From Arthrinium phaeospermum (lineage: Eukaryota; Ascomycota; Sordariomycetes; Amphisphaeriales; Apiosporaceae), in assembly GCA_006503535.1 (NCBI GenBank), contig QYRS01000006.1, positions 2,852,001-2,916,000 of the forward strand: a stretch of 64,000 nt of DNA, in the 5' to 3' direction. Below, piece after piece: positions 1 to 11,490 of the stretch. Under the pieces are notes generated by a model. It worked only from the letters and a program-made list of their open reading frames with translations, made no database searches and had not been told where the DNA came from. Position numbers and translations under genes: made by a program. Within the stretch, counting starts at the first letter, position 1; every line of letters starts with the position of its first letter.

Positions 1-1571
1 CCCATCTGCCGCAGCGCGTCAAGACAAACCATGCCGGTGCGACATGGGCCCAGACCTTCAAGTACCGCCCGGAGCTGTACATCCAGCCCGAGTCGCTTGA
101 GGAAATCGAGGCCCTCGTCAACGCCGCCCGGCAATGCGGCCGTCGCGTCGTCACCACGGGCAGCACCCACTCCCCCAGCACCCTGACCTGCACCTCGTCG
201 TGGCTGGTCAACCTCGACAAGTACAACCGCATCCTGTCCCACGACCAGGAGTCGGGCGTCGTCATCATGCAGTCCGGCATCCGCCTCTACCAGCTGAGCG
301 CCGAGCTGGCCAAGCTCGGCCTCGCCATGCCCAACCTGGGCAGCATCAACAGCCAGAGCATCGCCGGCGCCATCTCGACGGGCACGCACGGGTCGAGTCT
401 TCAGCACGGGCTGCTGTCCGAGGACATCCAGTCTCTCCGCATCACCCTCGGCGACGGCTCCTCCAAGTTCTGCTCGCCGACGGAGAACAAGGAGCTGTTC
501 CGAGCGGCGCTCATCTCTCTCGGCGCCCTGGGCATCATCACCGAGATCACGTTCCGGGCAGTGCCGGCGTATGATCTCCACTGGAGGCAGTCGATCGACC
601 GGGACGTGAAGATGTTCAACCGGTGGACGGAGGATCTGTGGACCCATGCGCACTACGTCCGTGTCTGGTGGTTCCCCTACACACGCCGTGCGGTTGTCTG
701 GTCCGCCCAGGACACCGAGGAGCCGCTGCGCGAGCCCAAGTACTCGTGGTACGACGGCAGCCTCGGCTACTACGTCTACCACAACCTCCTGTACTTGGCC
801 CAGTTCCTCCCGCGGACGCTCCCGTGGGTGGAGTGGTTCGTCTTCGGCATGCAGTACGGCTTCCAGGACGGGACCGTCACCGAGGCCGTGCAGCACAGCG
901 ACAAGGCCCTGCTGATGAACTGCCTCTACTCCCAGTTCGTCAACGAGTGGGCCATCCCCCTGAGCAAGGGCCCCGAGGCCCTGCGCCGCCTCAGCAGCTG
1001 GCTCAACCACCTCACGCCCGAGGACCCGGACTACGTGCCCCACGGCATCCCCTTCTCGGCCGAGGGGCTGTACGTGCACGCCCCCGTCGAGGTCCGCGTC
1101 AGCGACACGTCCAACCCGGCCCTCGACTCGAACCGGCGCGGCACCCGCCCCTACCTGGACATCACGGCCCGGGACGAGGCGACGCTCTACCTCAACGCCA
1201 CGCTCTACCGCCCCTACCACGCCGACCCCCCCTGCCGCGCCCGCTACTACGAGGCCTTCGAGTGGCTCATGAACGACCTCGGCGGCCGGCCCCACTGGGC
1301 CAAGAACTTCGACGCCGGCGGCGCCGACATCGAGCGCATGTACGGCGACGACCTGCGGCAGTGGCGCCGGGTCCGCGACCGGGCCGACCCCGACGGCGTC
1401 TTCGTCGGCGCGTGGCACCGCGACACCGTCCTCGGCAGCGGCGTCAAGCTGCCCAACGAGGAGCTCGAGCTGGCGCAGGAGAGGCTCTGGGGCGGGGGCA
1501 TGGGCTATACCGGGACCACCACGGGGCAGCTCAAGGCTCTCGAGGCGGCGGCGGCTGGGCAGGATTCTTGA
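1..1571 (+). CDS. ALO1: D-arabinono-1,4-lactone oxidase, 5'-truncated by window edge
   Basis: The frame is open from base 3 to the TGA at 1569-1571 (522 codons seen). The start lies outside the window; family members are roughly 530-560 residues, so only a few dozen residues should be missing. This family makes D-erythroascorbate, the fungal ascorbate analogue, by FAD-dependent oxidation of D-arabinono-1,4-lactone at the mitochondrial membrane. The N-terminal FAD-binding (VAO-type) domain shows TTGSTHSPSTLTCTSSWLVN, where the His is the expected flavin attachment site, then NLGSINSQSIAGAISTGTHG. The C-terminal ALO domain shows VRVWWFPYTR and the signature RPHWAKNF. No intron is needed in the visible part. 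One oddity is the flavin motif, which reads G-S-T-H-S where G-S-G-H-S is usual. The assignment is firm because both domains and the HWAK signature are present. Confidence 0.93.
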   Translation, partial: HLPQRVKTNHAGATWAQTFKYRPELYIQPESLEEIEALVNAARQCGRRVVTTGSTHSPSTLTCTSSWLVNLDKYNRILSHDQESGVVIMQSGIRLYQLSAELAKLGLAMPNLGSINSQSIAGAISTGTHGSSLQHGLLSEDIQSLRITLGDGSSKFCSPTENKELFRAALISLGALGIITEITFRAVPAYDLHWRQSIDRDVKMFNRWTEDLWTHAHYVRVWWFPYTRRAVVWSAQDTEEPLREPKYSWYDGSLGYYVYHNLLYLAQFLPRTLPWVEWFVFGMQYGFQDGTVTEAVQHSDKALLMNCLYSQFVNEWAIPLSKGPEALRRLSSWLNHLTPEDPDYVPHGIPFSAEGLYVHAPVEVRVSDTSNPALDSNRRGTRPYLDITARDEATLYLNATLYRPYHADPPCRARYYEAFEWLMNDLGGRPHWAKNFDAGGADIERMYGDDLRQWRRVRDRADPDGVFVGAWHRDTVLGSGVKLPNEELELAQERLWGGGMGYTGTTTGQLKALEAAAAGQDS

Positions 1572-2762
1572 AATATGGTTTAGTAGCAAGTCACCACCGA
1601 TATAGGCCAGCATGTCTGAACAAGGGGGAAGCAGACTGGCGTCACCTCTTTGTTCTACCCGTTGATACATATGCAGAAGTATAGGATGCAGGCTCTTACA
1701 TTTTCGAAGATCCAATTCGCCATGTCCACAATACTATGTCACTGTTAAACGTGTATGTGTGTGTGCGCGATGATGTGATTTGTAGGGAAAGGGTTCAAAC
1801 AGCAAGATCGTACGGGTACATCATGGACAGAAAGGGCAGTCAGTACTTTCTCTGATTGTCTTGCTACCTACTGCTACATAATTCTTGGACGTTATCACGA
1901 CGTGGCTGTGTTTGCTTTCTGGTAACCTTGAAGTTCCTTGCTATCAAATCATCCATCACTTGACTTGCCCAAGATAATTTAAAGACATACCACCGCCTTC
2001 TCGAGATGCCGAATCTCAAATGTGTTATGGGTGATGTCCAGTCTCGACCAAGTGAAGTAAACTCTCTCCCAATTTTAAGTGTCGTATATTCTTTAACTTC
2101 CTATGCACCTACGCAACTAGGTTGATCAATCCAGCGCATGTAGCCAAGAGACTTGCAAATAGTCACATAAGAGATAATGAATTTATATCCTTGCGCATCC
2201 ATCTGCCTCGAAATTGTCATCGTTTCCTCATCAGAGCCCGGATGGTTGACGAGCAGATTAGTACACGTAGTCACATGCATCCCGAGGTGACATCACAAGG
2301 GGTCGGGATAGCACAATACACCACCCGACTGAGCGTGGCCAGAGACCAATGGACGCGAATCCAGCAAGAGGACGTATGAGGGAGGAACTATGGTGAATGT
2401 GTGGTAATATTAATCCAGTCGCGGGCTGTCAAAATACGGAAAAGGGGGTTACCGATACGGTCCTTTGGCGCCATTGAATGAGAAAAACGAGAAGATCCTC
2501 TCTCTGCTCTGCTTGCTACCCAGATATTCACCACACAATGATCCTACATAAAAGTTATAATATACCCCCTTGCCCCTATTCGGGTCTCTCGCGCGCAAAA
2601 ATACGTTAGTTAGTCTAATAACACCTTCTCCTTCCTGCCCGGCTGATTCTGTTCAATCGGGGCCGAAGTCGGTGATGGCGATGGTCGCGAACATGGCTGT
2701 CGTAACGACGAAGACGAAGAGCTCGGAGTCAATACGCCCAATGAATTAGGGAGCGCCCCTGA
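1572..2762. other. Intergenic, convergent 3' ends of ALO1 and ROM2
   Basis: About 1.2 kb between two convergent genes. It should hold both 3' UTRs. It is more AT-rich than the coding flanks, every frame is short, and I see no RNA gene or repeat of note. Confidence 0.6.
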
Positions 2763-5700
2763 CTAGTTGATGGTTCCCTTTTCCAGCATTGGCATCTCCG
2801 ATTTCCGGTTGTTCTTCCAGAAGTCTATGGCTGCGACAATGTCGTGGCCTTGCTCATCTTCGTATGCGAAGAGGATCTGTTGAGATTATTAGTTAGCAAA
2901 TGTCCCCTCAAAACACGCCCAGAATCGCGAAAATGACTCACTTCGTGTGTACTGCTGTGCAGCATCCTAATGTTCTTATGCGGCACGATGTGCACAGCAC
3001 CGCTTTCGATATTGCGGATCTCGATAAAGTTGGGCTCGAAAGCCAAGATCCAGGGGTAGCTGAGTGCGAAGGCCTGAGGAGTACCTTCCCAGTCAATGCG
3101 CCACTCCGGCCGTGCCCGCCAGCCATTGCGGTTGACGAAGAAGGAGAAGTCGGTATAGTTCAGCAAGAACTCGCCATTGAGGCGTTCGATGTGGACAGGC
3201 TTGACACCTTCTTTCCGAGCAACAAAGTCCAGAGACGTGTCCGCTTGGTCAAGCAAGCTCTGAGTCTCGAGAGTCTCGAGCGAAACGACCTCGAAGCCGC
3301 GCGAGCAGGCAACACAGAGTTTGCTCTTGAGGAAATGAACGGACGAGGATTCAGTGGGAATGTAGAACTCCTTGAACGCCTTCAGCTCGTCTTGGCCAGC
3401 GTTGAACATCTTGCCAAAGCCCTTCTGCTTCTTGCCCTTGCTCATGGCATCGTTGGGTTCGTAGACCTTGATGGTCGTCGAAAGCGCAGTAGACTTCACG
3501 CAGCATACTAGATGCCTACCAAGACAGATGCCAGCCTTGAAGAAGGTGCAGTGGCTTTGAATCTTCTTGGGTCGTTTCGAAAGCGCAGGCTCGTTGGGAT
3601 CCAGGGCTGACATGGAGTACGATACCAATGTCTTGTTGGATAGGACGAGAAGCAGGTTGTACTCTTCCAAAACATCGATCTGTGTCACACTCTGTGCTTC
3701 AATTACACGTTTCGGCGTCGCGTCCTTGTTCTTGCGATCAGAGACGTAGATTCCATTATCGGTACCGTAGATCAACTTGCGGCCACCATCTAGTAAGGGT
3801 TTGTTAGCATCCTGCCTGGTTCTTCATGATTGGCATGGATACTCACCGAAGGGTGTGGCGGTGTTAATATGGTTTGCAGCACTGAAGAAATCTGCAGAAA
3901 CAATGCCGATATTAAAGAAGTCGGCCCGAGCCCGCAGGCGTTGCTGTGCGTTATCGATGTACTCGAGCCACTTCTTCCTGGCTGCTTGGTTCGATGCATA
4001 CAGCACTTGTTCGTAGAAGTTCTTGCCCAAATGCCGGAAGGTGATCGGCCATCCTTCTACCTTCTTATTGTCGGCATTACCTGCACGGAGGGGTATAATA
4101 CTCGAGGGAGCACGCTTCATCCCTTGCTGAGGAATAACCTCGTCCATCTCCCGGATCGAGAGCAGCTCCAACGGGATGGGCTATAAGGGGCCCATGTTAG
4201 CATTGCCAGATTTCCCCGATAATAGATTTGGGGTGCAACTTACCCTTCTGTATGCCTTGACTTCCTCACCCTTCCCAGCCTGCTTAATCCTGACCAGCAA
4301 AACGGCATGGTCAAACAGGAATGCCGTGATCTCAGCTTGATCATTAGGGGACTTCTTGAACTGGGTCTTGAACACCAACTCTCGTCCATCCTCGGTCAAT
4401 CTTAGATCTACGCGATCAGCTGGGCGGAAGCGCAGCTGGTCGTGGAGGCGGCGCAAGTTGAAGCGGTTCTCGGCCTTGCCAGATTCGGCGTTCACGCGGG
4501 TAAGCAAGTCTCGGATCATAACGAGAACCTTGGGGATATCTTCGCGATCAGAGCTACCCTCCTCTGAATACTTAAGTACGTTGTCAAGCAACAATGGGTA
4601 TCGTGCCAATCTTGTCGTTGGTTTCGTTAGGTATCCGTTCAGCTCCAGTTTCCTCGACTCCTTTCTCCGCTCAATCTCGTCCACAAACTTCGCAAAGAAC
4701 GGGTTGTTTGATTTTTCCTGCTCGAATTCGAATTTGCCTTCCATTTGCTTGGAACCGTAGAGGATGAAAGGCTCGAATTGCGGGACAAATTCGAGGAAAA
4801 TGTCTCCCAGATTCTTCACCACCGGGTGTTTCTGCTGCCGTTCAGTCAAGGCCTTACCAAACCGCGAACTGACAGTATGGATGGCAGGGTGGTCGATAAT
4901 GTTGCCAAAGATGTTGCGCACAACTTGGTCTCTCCGCTGCGCAGGAATCGGCGAGCCTTTCGACCTCAGAGGCAAGATCCAGAAGTCCCGCAGGTACTCT
5001 AAGTCCTTAACGAAGTCCCTTTCGGTGTAGCATATCTCGGAAATAACCTCTTGTCGCTTCTGTTCCCGATCGCCAACACTCTCAACAATCTCCTTAGGCA
5101 CGCTGTTGATCCAGAGCTTCTGCTCGTCCGTCTGATCGACATCGTCGTTGTCATTGATGGCGTCGTCCTCCTTCTTCAATCCTGGCTGGATCTTGAGGTT
5201 GAGCCTCGATACTTGTTCCAAGCGTCTGGGACAAGCGATCGAGTAACATAGTTGGTCCCTCGTACAGGTGGGCGAATAACACTCCGAAAGCAGTACAAAC
5301 ACACCATTGACCAGAGGCTTCTCCTCGGGCTCATCCATCAAGGTTTCCCTGAATTGGTACATCTCCGAAGTCGAGTCACGTAGCCTGTGCTCGTAGGTGA
5401 CATCGTGAAAGTACTTTTGCGCGTCGAGCGATCGACCCAAGAGGAGGGCCAAATTCCTGTCCGTGGTCCTAATAATGTAGGAGAGCACATCGACCGCCTC
5501 AGATCCACTGAAAGCATTCTTGTACGCGAGGCCGTTCTTTGTCCGCTCACCAGTGATAATCTTCTGCCTGAAGCACTCGCCGACTTTGGATAAAAGCGCG
5601 GGGTAGACCAAAGGCGACCGAATCTTGGCAGTCGGTGGCCTGTCGCCTTCTATAGACCTCCCGGAGATCGAAGGCCGGTGGGCCATGTCCTTTCGAGGAT

Positions 5701-6700
5701 TGACGCTCATTTCCGATGGGGCAATGGACGGAGCGATGGTGCTTGCCATGGACATTGTCCTATTATGATCCACGGACGGGGCAGTTGACGATGCCATGCT
5801 CATAGTCCGCGTTGCTGCACCGGGGGCAGGTGGATATCCGTTAAAGTTCGAGTACCCGTTCATGGATGGGGCCTCGTTCGAAGGCGCGCGGGATCGATTG
5901 GGGATGATGCGGCCGCTCATTGTCTGGTGAGCGTCTCTCTCTTGTGTGTGATACCCCGTCAAAGACATTGACCGATCATCATGGCGCTCCGGCACGACTC
6001 TTCCTTGCGCTGTAGTCCGTGAAGCTGGCGCCGGGGCCGGGGCGCCTCGGAAGCTATTGGCTTGTTGGTTGTACGCAGTGGGAGGCGGTTGGTACATATT
6101 TTGCCGCGGCATACTGGCCAATGACTGGGAGCGATATGGATCATCTCGCATAGCAGGAGAAGAACCCGGGGGTGGACCTTGGTTGAATTTCTGCGGCGGC
6201 CCTCGTGGGGGGTAGCCAGGAGTCGGTCCTGGAGCGGCCCGTGGATCGAATCGTGGTTGCCCTCCCTGTTGAGGGGGCCCGGGGTACTGTCTTCGATCTG
6301 GTGTTGGCACCGGCCTGCCGTATTGCGTTTGCTGTTGCGGATGCGGTGGGGGATAACCCCCTGAAGGGTTTCTCTGGTTCTGGTAATAGCCATTCGCCAT
6401 GCTCGTATCCATGGTGCGAGTCCGACCAGACGCCGCGGGGTCATCGTAATAGCCTCGCTGCGGGCGGGGAGGCATTCGTCGCTGTTGCATATCAGGGGGC
6501 GGCATTCCTGAGCCCATAGTATGCGTGCGTCCATCCGGTGGCATCATGCGAGGTTGAGGCACGTCACCCGAGGACGAAGTCATAGTCTGTGAACGGCCAG
6601 GCGGAGGCGCAGCGCCAAAGATGTTGGAGAAGGCTGCGTCTCGCTGCCCATTATTACCCCCAGGGCCATAGCGACGTTGGTCGTAATGGTAGTCAGCCAT
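2763..6700 (-). CDS. ROM2: Rho1 guanine nucleotide exchange factor, Rom2 type (DEP-DH-PH-CNH)
   Basis: Exons on the minus strand are 6700-4244, 4180-3847, 3789-2942 and 2876-2763, giving 1250 aa. All three introns (63, 57 and 65 nt) have GTAAGT or GTGAGT donors and AG acceptors, and the frame is kept throughout. The protein activates Rho1 at the plasma membrane, upstream of glucan synthase and the cell-wall-integrity MAP kinase cascade. The first ~350 residues are Pro/Gln/Arg-rich and look disordered. A DEP domain lies near residues 360-450, the DH (RhoGEF) domain near 550-740 (YLTKPTTRLARYPLLLDNVL is the characteristic late helix), then a PH domain that continues across intron 1, and a CNH (citron homology) domain from about 930 to the C-terminus (GRKLIYGTDNGIYVSDR). 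Length and domain order match fungal Rom1/Rom2. The N-terminus repeats a short R-x-T-M motif about five times. Rom1 versus Rom2 cannot be decided from one sequence. Confidence 0.93.
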
Positions 6701-6709
6701 TGTGTCGTC

Positions 6710-6928
6710 CTAAGAGATGACGTTCATGTTAGCCTGGACTGCTCAACAGTAGGAGGGGGGCCAGCCCCGGATTGTGGTCGCATGTCATATCCGATGGGCA
6801 TCTTGAGGGGCCCAAAGAGGGATGTGCGATGTGCTGCTGCACTATCGCCATCACGACAAATGTGGTTTGCGTCGGGCAATGTTGTGATTGGGGACCGGTG
6901 ATTGCGGCAGTTACAAGAATGCACTCAC
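6710..6928 (-). other. Probable 5' UTR intron of ROM2
   Basis: Just upstream of the ROM2 ATG, the minus strand has a GTGAGT donor at 6928 and a CTCTTAG acceptor ending at 6710, only nine bases before the start codon. The 219-nt interval has no useful frame. Long leader introns are common in fungal signalling genes. This is inferred from splice motifs alone. Confidence 0.4.
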
Positions 6929-9174
6929 TCGCTGAGAAGCCCAGGCGGCTGCCTGAGCCTAGGACAGAGCCAGGATCTCTCGCAGTTTAGACTTTCCAGT
7001 TGAGAAGGAAGCTATCGGGGCCGAAAAGTGGGATGATGAGGGAGAGAGAGAAGGTTGATGGATTCCAACGGTCGAAGACGTTGCGAATTAGAGTGTGTCG
7101 TGGGCCAGGTCCGACGCGACAACCTGTTTCGTGGGGATGCGTGGTGGTGGTGGTTGTGTTGTCCTTGGGTGCGTCGGGCGGTGGTGGTGCGCGAAAGCGA
7201 AGTCGTAGGGAGGTTATGTTGTTGGAAAGCGATATGGATGGATCTCTGGAAGTTCTCAGTCAGTCTCTAGAAACCGAACTGAACTAGGACTGGCCCCAGG
7301 TTTTTGCTAATGGAGGTTAAGTACAGTAAGTACTGTACCTAGGCATGTACCTACCCAGCCAACTACCACTTAGCAGCAGTGCCTAATGGACAACTCGAAT
7401 CAAATGCCCCAGCCAGTCTGCAGCCCGTACCTGCCTGTCTTCAAGTTTAAAGTCCTTGGGCCGAGTCAAGAATCAAGGGGGAAAGGGTTGCTTTGCGGGT
7501 AGCGGTGAGAAAAGGCACCTCTCATTTCGTCCTTTTGTTTTAGTTTCTCATATACGGCTACCACTGCAGGCTTGCAGGCGATAAGTGAAAAAGGGTTGGG
7601 TTGGGTTGGGGGAGCACTCTCAAGCGGTACACATTTGATGGGTTTTGTGTAGCTCTAGCTGGAGGGGGCAGATTACTTCTGCTCCTCCCTATCCCTCTCT
7701 CTCAGGCTCTGTTCTCTTGACCACACTCTGATAATCATGGTCGGCCCAGATGCATGCGTGCATGGACGGCCCAGAACGGGATTGGATTGGCCTCTCCTTC
7801 AATTAATCCCACCACCCACTTTACCACCTAAGCTAGGCCTAGCCTAGCTGAGCTAGGAGGAGGGGGGGAATCCCTATTCTACCATCTGCAATTAGAAGCA
7901 CCTCCAACACTGCAGTTGGGAACTGCCAGAAACCAATGTCGCGTGCGCCCCCTCGGATCAAGCGACTGCTGGTATCATGGTGATGCATTATTGACATTCC
8001 GGGTTTCTAGAAGCCCTATTCTCCCTACCCGCTCTGTCATGGAAACCCATCTAAGTTTTGCGGATGAAACGATAAAAGAAACCTTCGGCAAGTCAGATGG
8101 CAGGTTGGCCAATGTCTTCCCCGATTCCTCACAGAGCCAACTAGCCTCCATGCATGATCCAGAACGGGCGTCCAGTGCCTGATAACGAGAACACGAATCT
8201 GGCAAGGTGTTGCAGTGCTGTAGCTGTCAAGTAGCTGACGAGAGATCTCTCTACTGGAAGAAAAGTACGAAGTATAGGAACCCGACCTAAAGTACAAATG
8301 ATCCCTGGCGGAAGGATTCTGTACCTGCAACCGCCAGGTACATTAAATACATGCCTCTAAGCCAGGGGTTGGAGAAAATCAAGGTTCACCGTTGGGATCT
8401 CAGAAGTCTGTATGCAAGCCGCGATATTCCCTGACCAATAACGAGTCTGCAAAAGCCCCCTTCCGACTAAATTTCTATATTTGCTCATCGCAGCATTGGA
8501 CCTTAATGAATTTCTACATAAGAATCTAATCGGATGCATGTGGGATAGATAATCTGGGTGTTGGTAATGTAGGGCAGGCACCAGATTCATCGAGCAAGGA
8601 GAACATAGGGACATTATAATTATGTATAGGGAACCATAATTTTTTCCTCTTTCGAGCAGACAGAGTAGAGTATTGGACCACGTAGCAGAGATTGCAAAAT
8701 GCCGTGTTGAGGAAGCAGTTCATCAGGCCATTCACGCACACCGTTATTAATACGTTCTCAGGAGACATTGTAATAGGACCTGGACCCGACTGCAGGATGG
8801 AGATAGCGGGAATTGCAGCAGTCGTCATACTACGCCGTACCAAGCACCGCATTCAAGCCCCGAGGCTCCGAAGTAATCATTGGGCCTGGATCCCATCCAA
8901 GTTTCAGGTACCTTATCGTGGAGATACTTGCCGATAAAGCCGGCACGTGACTTGCGCATTAGCTAAGCCCAGGCCTCCAGGCCTCTCTCCCAAGCACGGG
9001 AAGCTTTGGCCAGGCACGCGCATGCGGCAGGAGGAAGCTTGCTGCTGTTTCGATCTAGCCGGGGTTTGGTTTGTCTGTTGTGACGACGACCAACGGCCTA
9101 GGTAGCTTCCATCAGCTTCAACCTACCTGTACATCATCCATCCCACGCCCTTCATTCCACGAGCAATCGACAAG
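6929..9174. other. Shared upstream region of ROM2 and VMA11
   Basis: A 2.2-kb divergent intergenic region between ROM2 (minus) and the V-ATPase c' gene (plus). It contains G/T-rich stretches near 7130-7200, an inverted repeat at 7321-7338 and CT-rich or pyrimidine tracts. No reading frame looks coding. Promoters of both genes should lie here. Confidence 0.6.
7321..7338. repeat. Short inverted repeat, 8-bp arms
   Basis: The sequence GTACAGTA-AG-TACTGTAC is a perfect 8-bp inverted repeat with a 2-base centre. It sits in the ROM2/VMA11 upstream region. Function is unknown. Confidence 0.6.
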
Positions 9175-9944
9175 ATGGACGACCATGTGACTGCTCCGAA
9201 CTTTGCGCCGTTCTTCGGCATGGTATGTATTGCCTTGGCTCCCTTGCTGGATGCGGCAACGATACAGAAACTAATAACCGCTCAATGCAGGCTGGCATCG
9301 CCGCTGCCATGATCTTTGGCAGTATGGACCCCATCCTTCGGCTTGGAACTCGAATCATCAAATCAGATCGCTAAGACATCTTAACAGGCATCGGCGCAGC
9401 ATACGGAACCGCGAAATCGGGAATCGGCATTGCAGGTGTCGGAACATTCAGACCCGACCTGATCATGAAGGTGAGCAAAGGCGCTCGCGAGACGCATCGA
9501 CTCCGGAAAACACCCGAACACAACTAACACGCGCCGTCTTCCCTTCGCATAGTGTCTGATCCCCGTCGTCATGTCTGGTATCATCGCCGTCTACTCTCTC
9601 GTCATCTCCGTTCTCATCGCCGAAGATATGAACCCGCCCGGACCGACCCGTTACAGCTTGTTCAACGGGTTCATGCACTTGGCATGCGGTATTTCTGTCG
9701 GCATGACTGGTCTTGCAGCTGGTTACTGCATCGGTGTGGTTGGCGACAAGGGCGTGCGCGCTTACATGGAGCAATCGAGGGTGTTCGTTGGCATGGTGCT
9801 GATTCTCATTTTCGGAGAAGTCTTGGGTCTCTACGGGTAAGGAAACATCACCTCACCCCTTTCGCGCAGCGCAGAAGAACCCGACTAACCTTGCCCTCCA
9901 GTCTTATCGTCGCTCTGATCTTGAACACCAAGGCCAAGGGCTAA
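9175..9944 (+). CDS. VMA11: V-type ATPase V0 sector subunit c' (proteolipid)
   Basis: Five exons (9175-9222, 9291-9321, 9388-9470, 9553-9836, 9902-9944) encode 162 aa. The introns are 68, 66, 82 and 65 nt, all GT..AG. The subunit is one of the proton-carrying proteolipids of the vacuolar H+-ATPase membrane ring. Four hydrophobic segments are visible. The proton-binding Glu is about residue 143, inside [19 protein letters not shown] call it c' (Vma11) and not c (Vma3) because it has [31 protein letters not shown] and [13 protein letters not shown], which follow the Vma11 pattern; Vma3 proteins have RPDLLFK and TGFIQL at these places. The c' isoform is restricted to fungi. The start was chosen because the short first exon gives the expected short lumenal N-terminus. 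Confidence 0.93.
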
Positions 9945-10964
9945 ATCCGGCACCCGAGACTACCAAACAACGACATCAACAAATCGCACGGGGTACGAAA
10001 ACTTACAACGAACTTATAGCCCGTCACTGTACGGGCAAAAACTTGTGTTAATAGCAGCATATTTGACGGCGTTTATGGTTGTAGAGAATCAAAGTGCCAT
10101 GAGAAGGCCTTTGATCGACGGATTGTAGGCAGGCAATCGGGGGCGTGTCCGAGTATGTGTGTGTGATAGGCTCTCCCTGCCTTAGTGGAATGTAACTTAC
10201 CTTAGAGCAAGCCCAATCTGGATCTGAGTTCGCTGCACAAAAGATGATACAGTCAATGTGTGCAATCTGTACTACGATGACTTGGGGACTGAGGGAGACC
10301 TAGCGACACTGCAACGAGGCCAGAAACGTATCATACACATCTTGTTTTCTGGTCAAGGCATCATATGTGATTCCGCGATCACGACTTTTCTCTCAATAGC
10401 TAACTTTTCGTCTCAGAAGGATATCAGCAACGGTTTTTATTTTTGATGAATTAGTATTCGAGTATATAGCCGCTGCTATGTCTCGACCAGTCTCAGGTGA
10501 ATACATCAATGCTAGGTGACATGAAACCTCGTTGTCCCTTCCATTATTCGTTCCATCATGATAATCCCAGCAGAAAAAGGGGAAAAGTCCAATTTAAATA
10601 GGAAGGCTGGTGCCAAATGCTTCCAGTCTATAAACACCCGTTCCATGCCTGACCCCTTAACGCCGTGTTCGGGGAGAAAACGCCCGAAGAGTGGTGACAG
10701 ATATCGCTCTTACAGTCCTTGCCGCAACCGCTCTCATGCAGCGTGAGAGAGGAAATGGGCAGATGGCCACCATCCCGACAAAAAACGACAAGTAAAATGC
10801 TCAGAAATCCGTTCCGTCAAATAAAGGGCATACCTACCACCTAGGTGCTTCTCCGGGAAGCCGGTGTGGTAGGTTAGTCAGTCGGTAACCTAAATCGTGG
10901 CCACCACTAAGGCTGCCGAATAACGATTCCTGGCCCTCCCTTGGGGCCGTCTCGCTTTGACCTT
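9945..10964. other. Intergenic, convergent 3' ends
   Basis: About 1 kb between the VMA11 stop and the stop of the 265-aa gene. Only short AT-rich frames are present; I see nothing beyond the two expected 3' UTRs. Confidence 0.6.
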
Positions 10965-11457
10965 TTAGAAACGGCCGAATCTTCGGCCGCCTGTCGCCCT
11001 CCTTCGCTGTCGGTTCTCGAAGTCTTTCCAGCCCGAAGACCGTTGTTCCATATCCGAGAGGTTGGCTGTGGAACGCGAGTCAGTCAAGCATTTTTGGGTG
11101 GTGGTAGTTGCTTTGCTCTCCCGAAGTACTTTCGAGTCAAAAGAGTAGGAGATAAGGGGGGCACGGACAACCTCTTTAGACAACAACACCGCTCGCTCTA
11201 AAGGAGGAGAGCAACAAAGAGAAGGAGAAGCCAATACGGGGATTCGACTTACCGAGGAACCAGTCCCACCGCCGATCCTCACGAATCAGAATCTCATCGC
11301 CGTTCTCGCGCGCGAGCCTCGCCCGGCGCGCCCGCGCCGCGGCCTCCTCGCCCACCAGGTGCGGGTCCTCGAGGGGCCGGAGCCGGGCCGCGGCGCGCTG
11401 CTCCTCCTCCTCGTTCATGCGGGCCATGGTGTCCCGCACCGTGCGGACCGCCTCGGC

Positions 11458-11490
<33 letters not shown>

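Noticed and set aside
623..1684. 353-codon plus-strand frame overlapping the lactone oxidase
   Set aside because: Shadow of the GC-rich ALO1 coding frame; Arg/Pro-rich with no domain.
8526..8852. 108-codon minus-strand frame with a hydrophobic Cys-containing centre
   Set aside because: Unbiased codon use, AT-rich setting and no family resemblance; frames of this length occur often by chance in this window.
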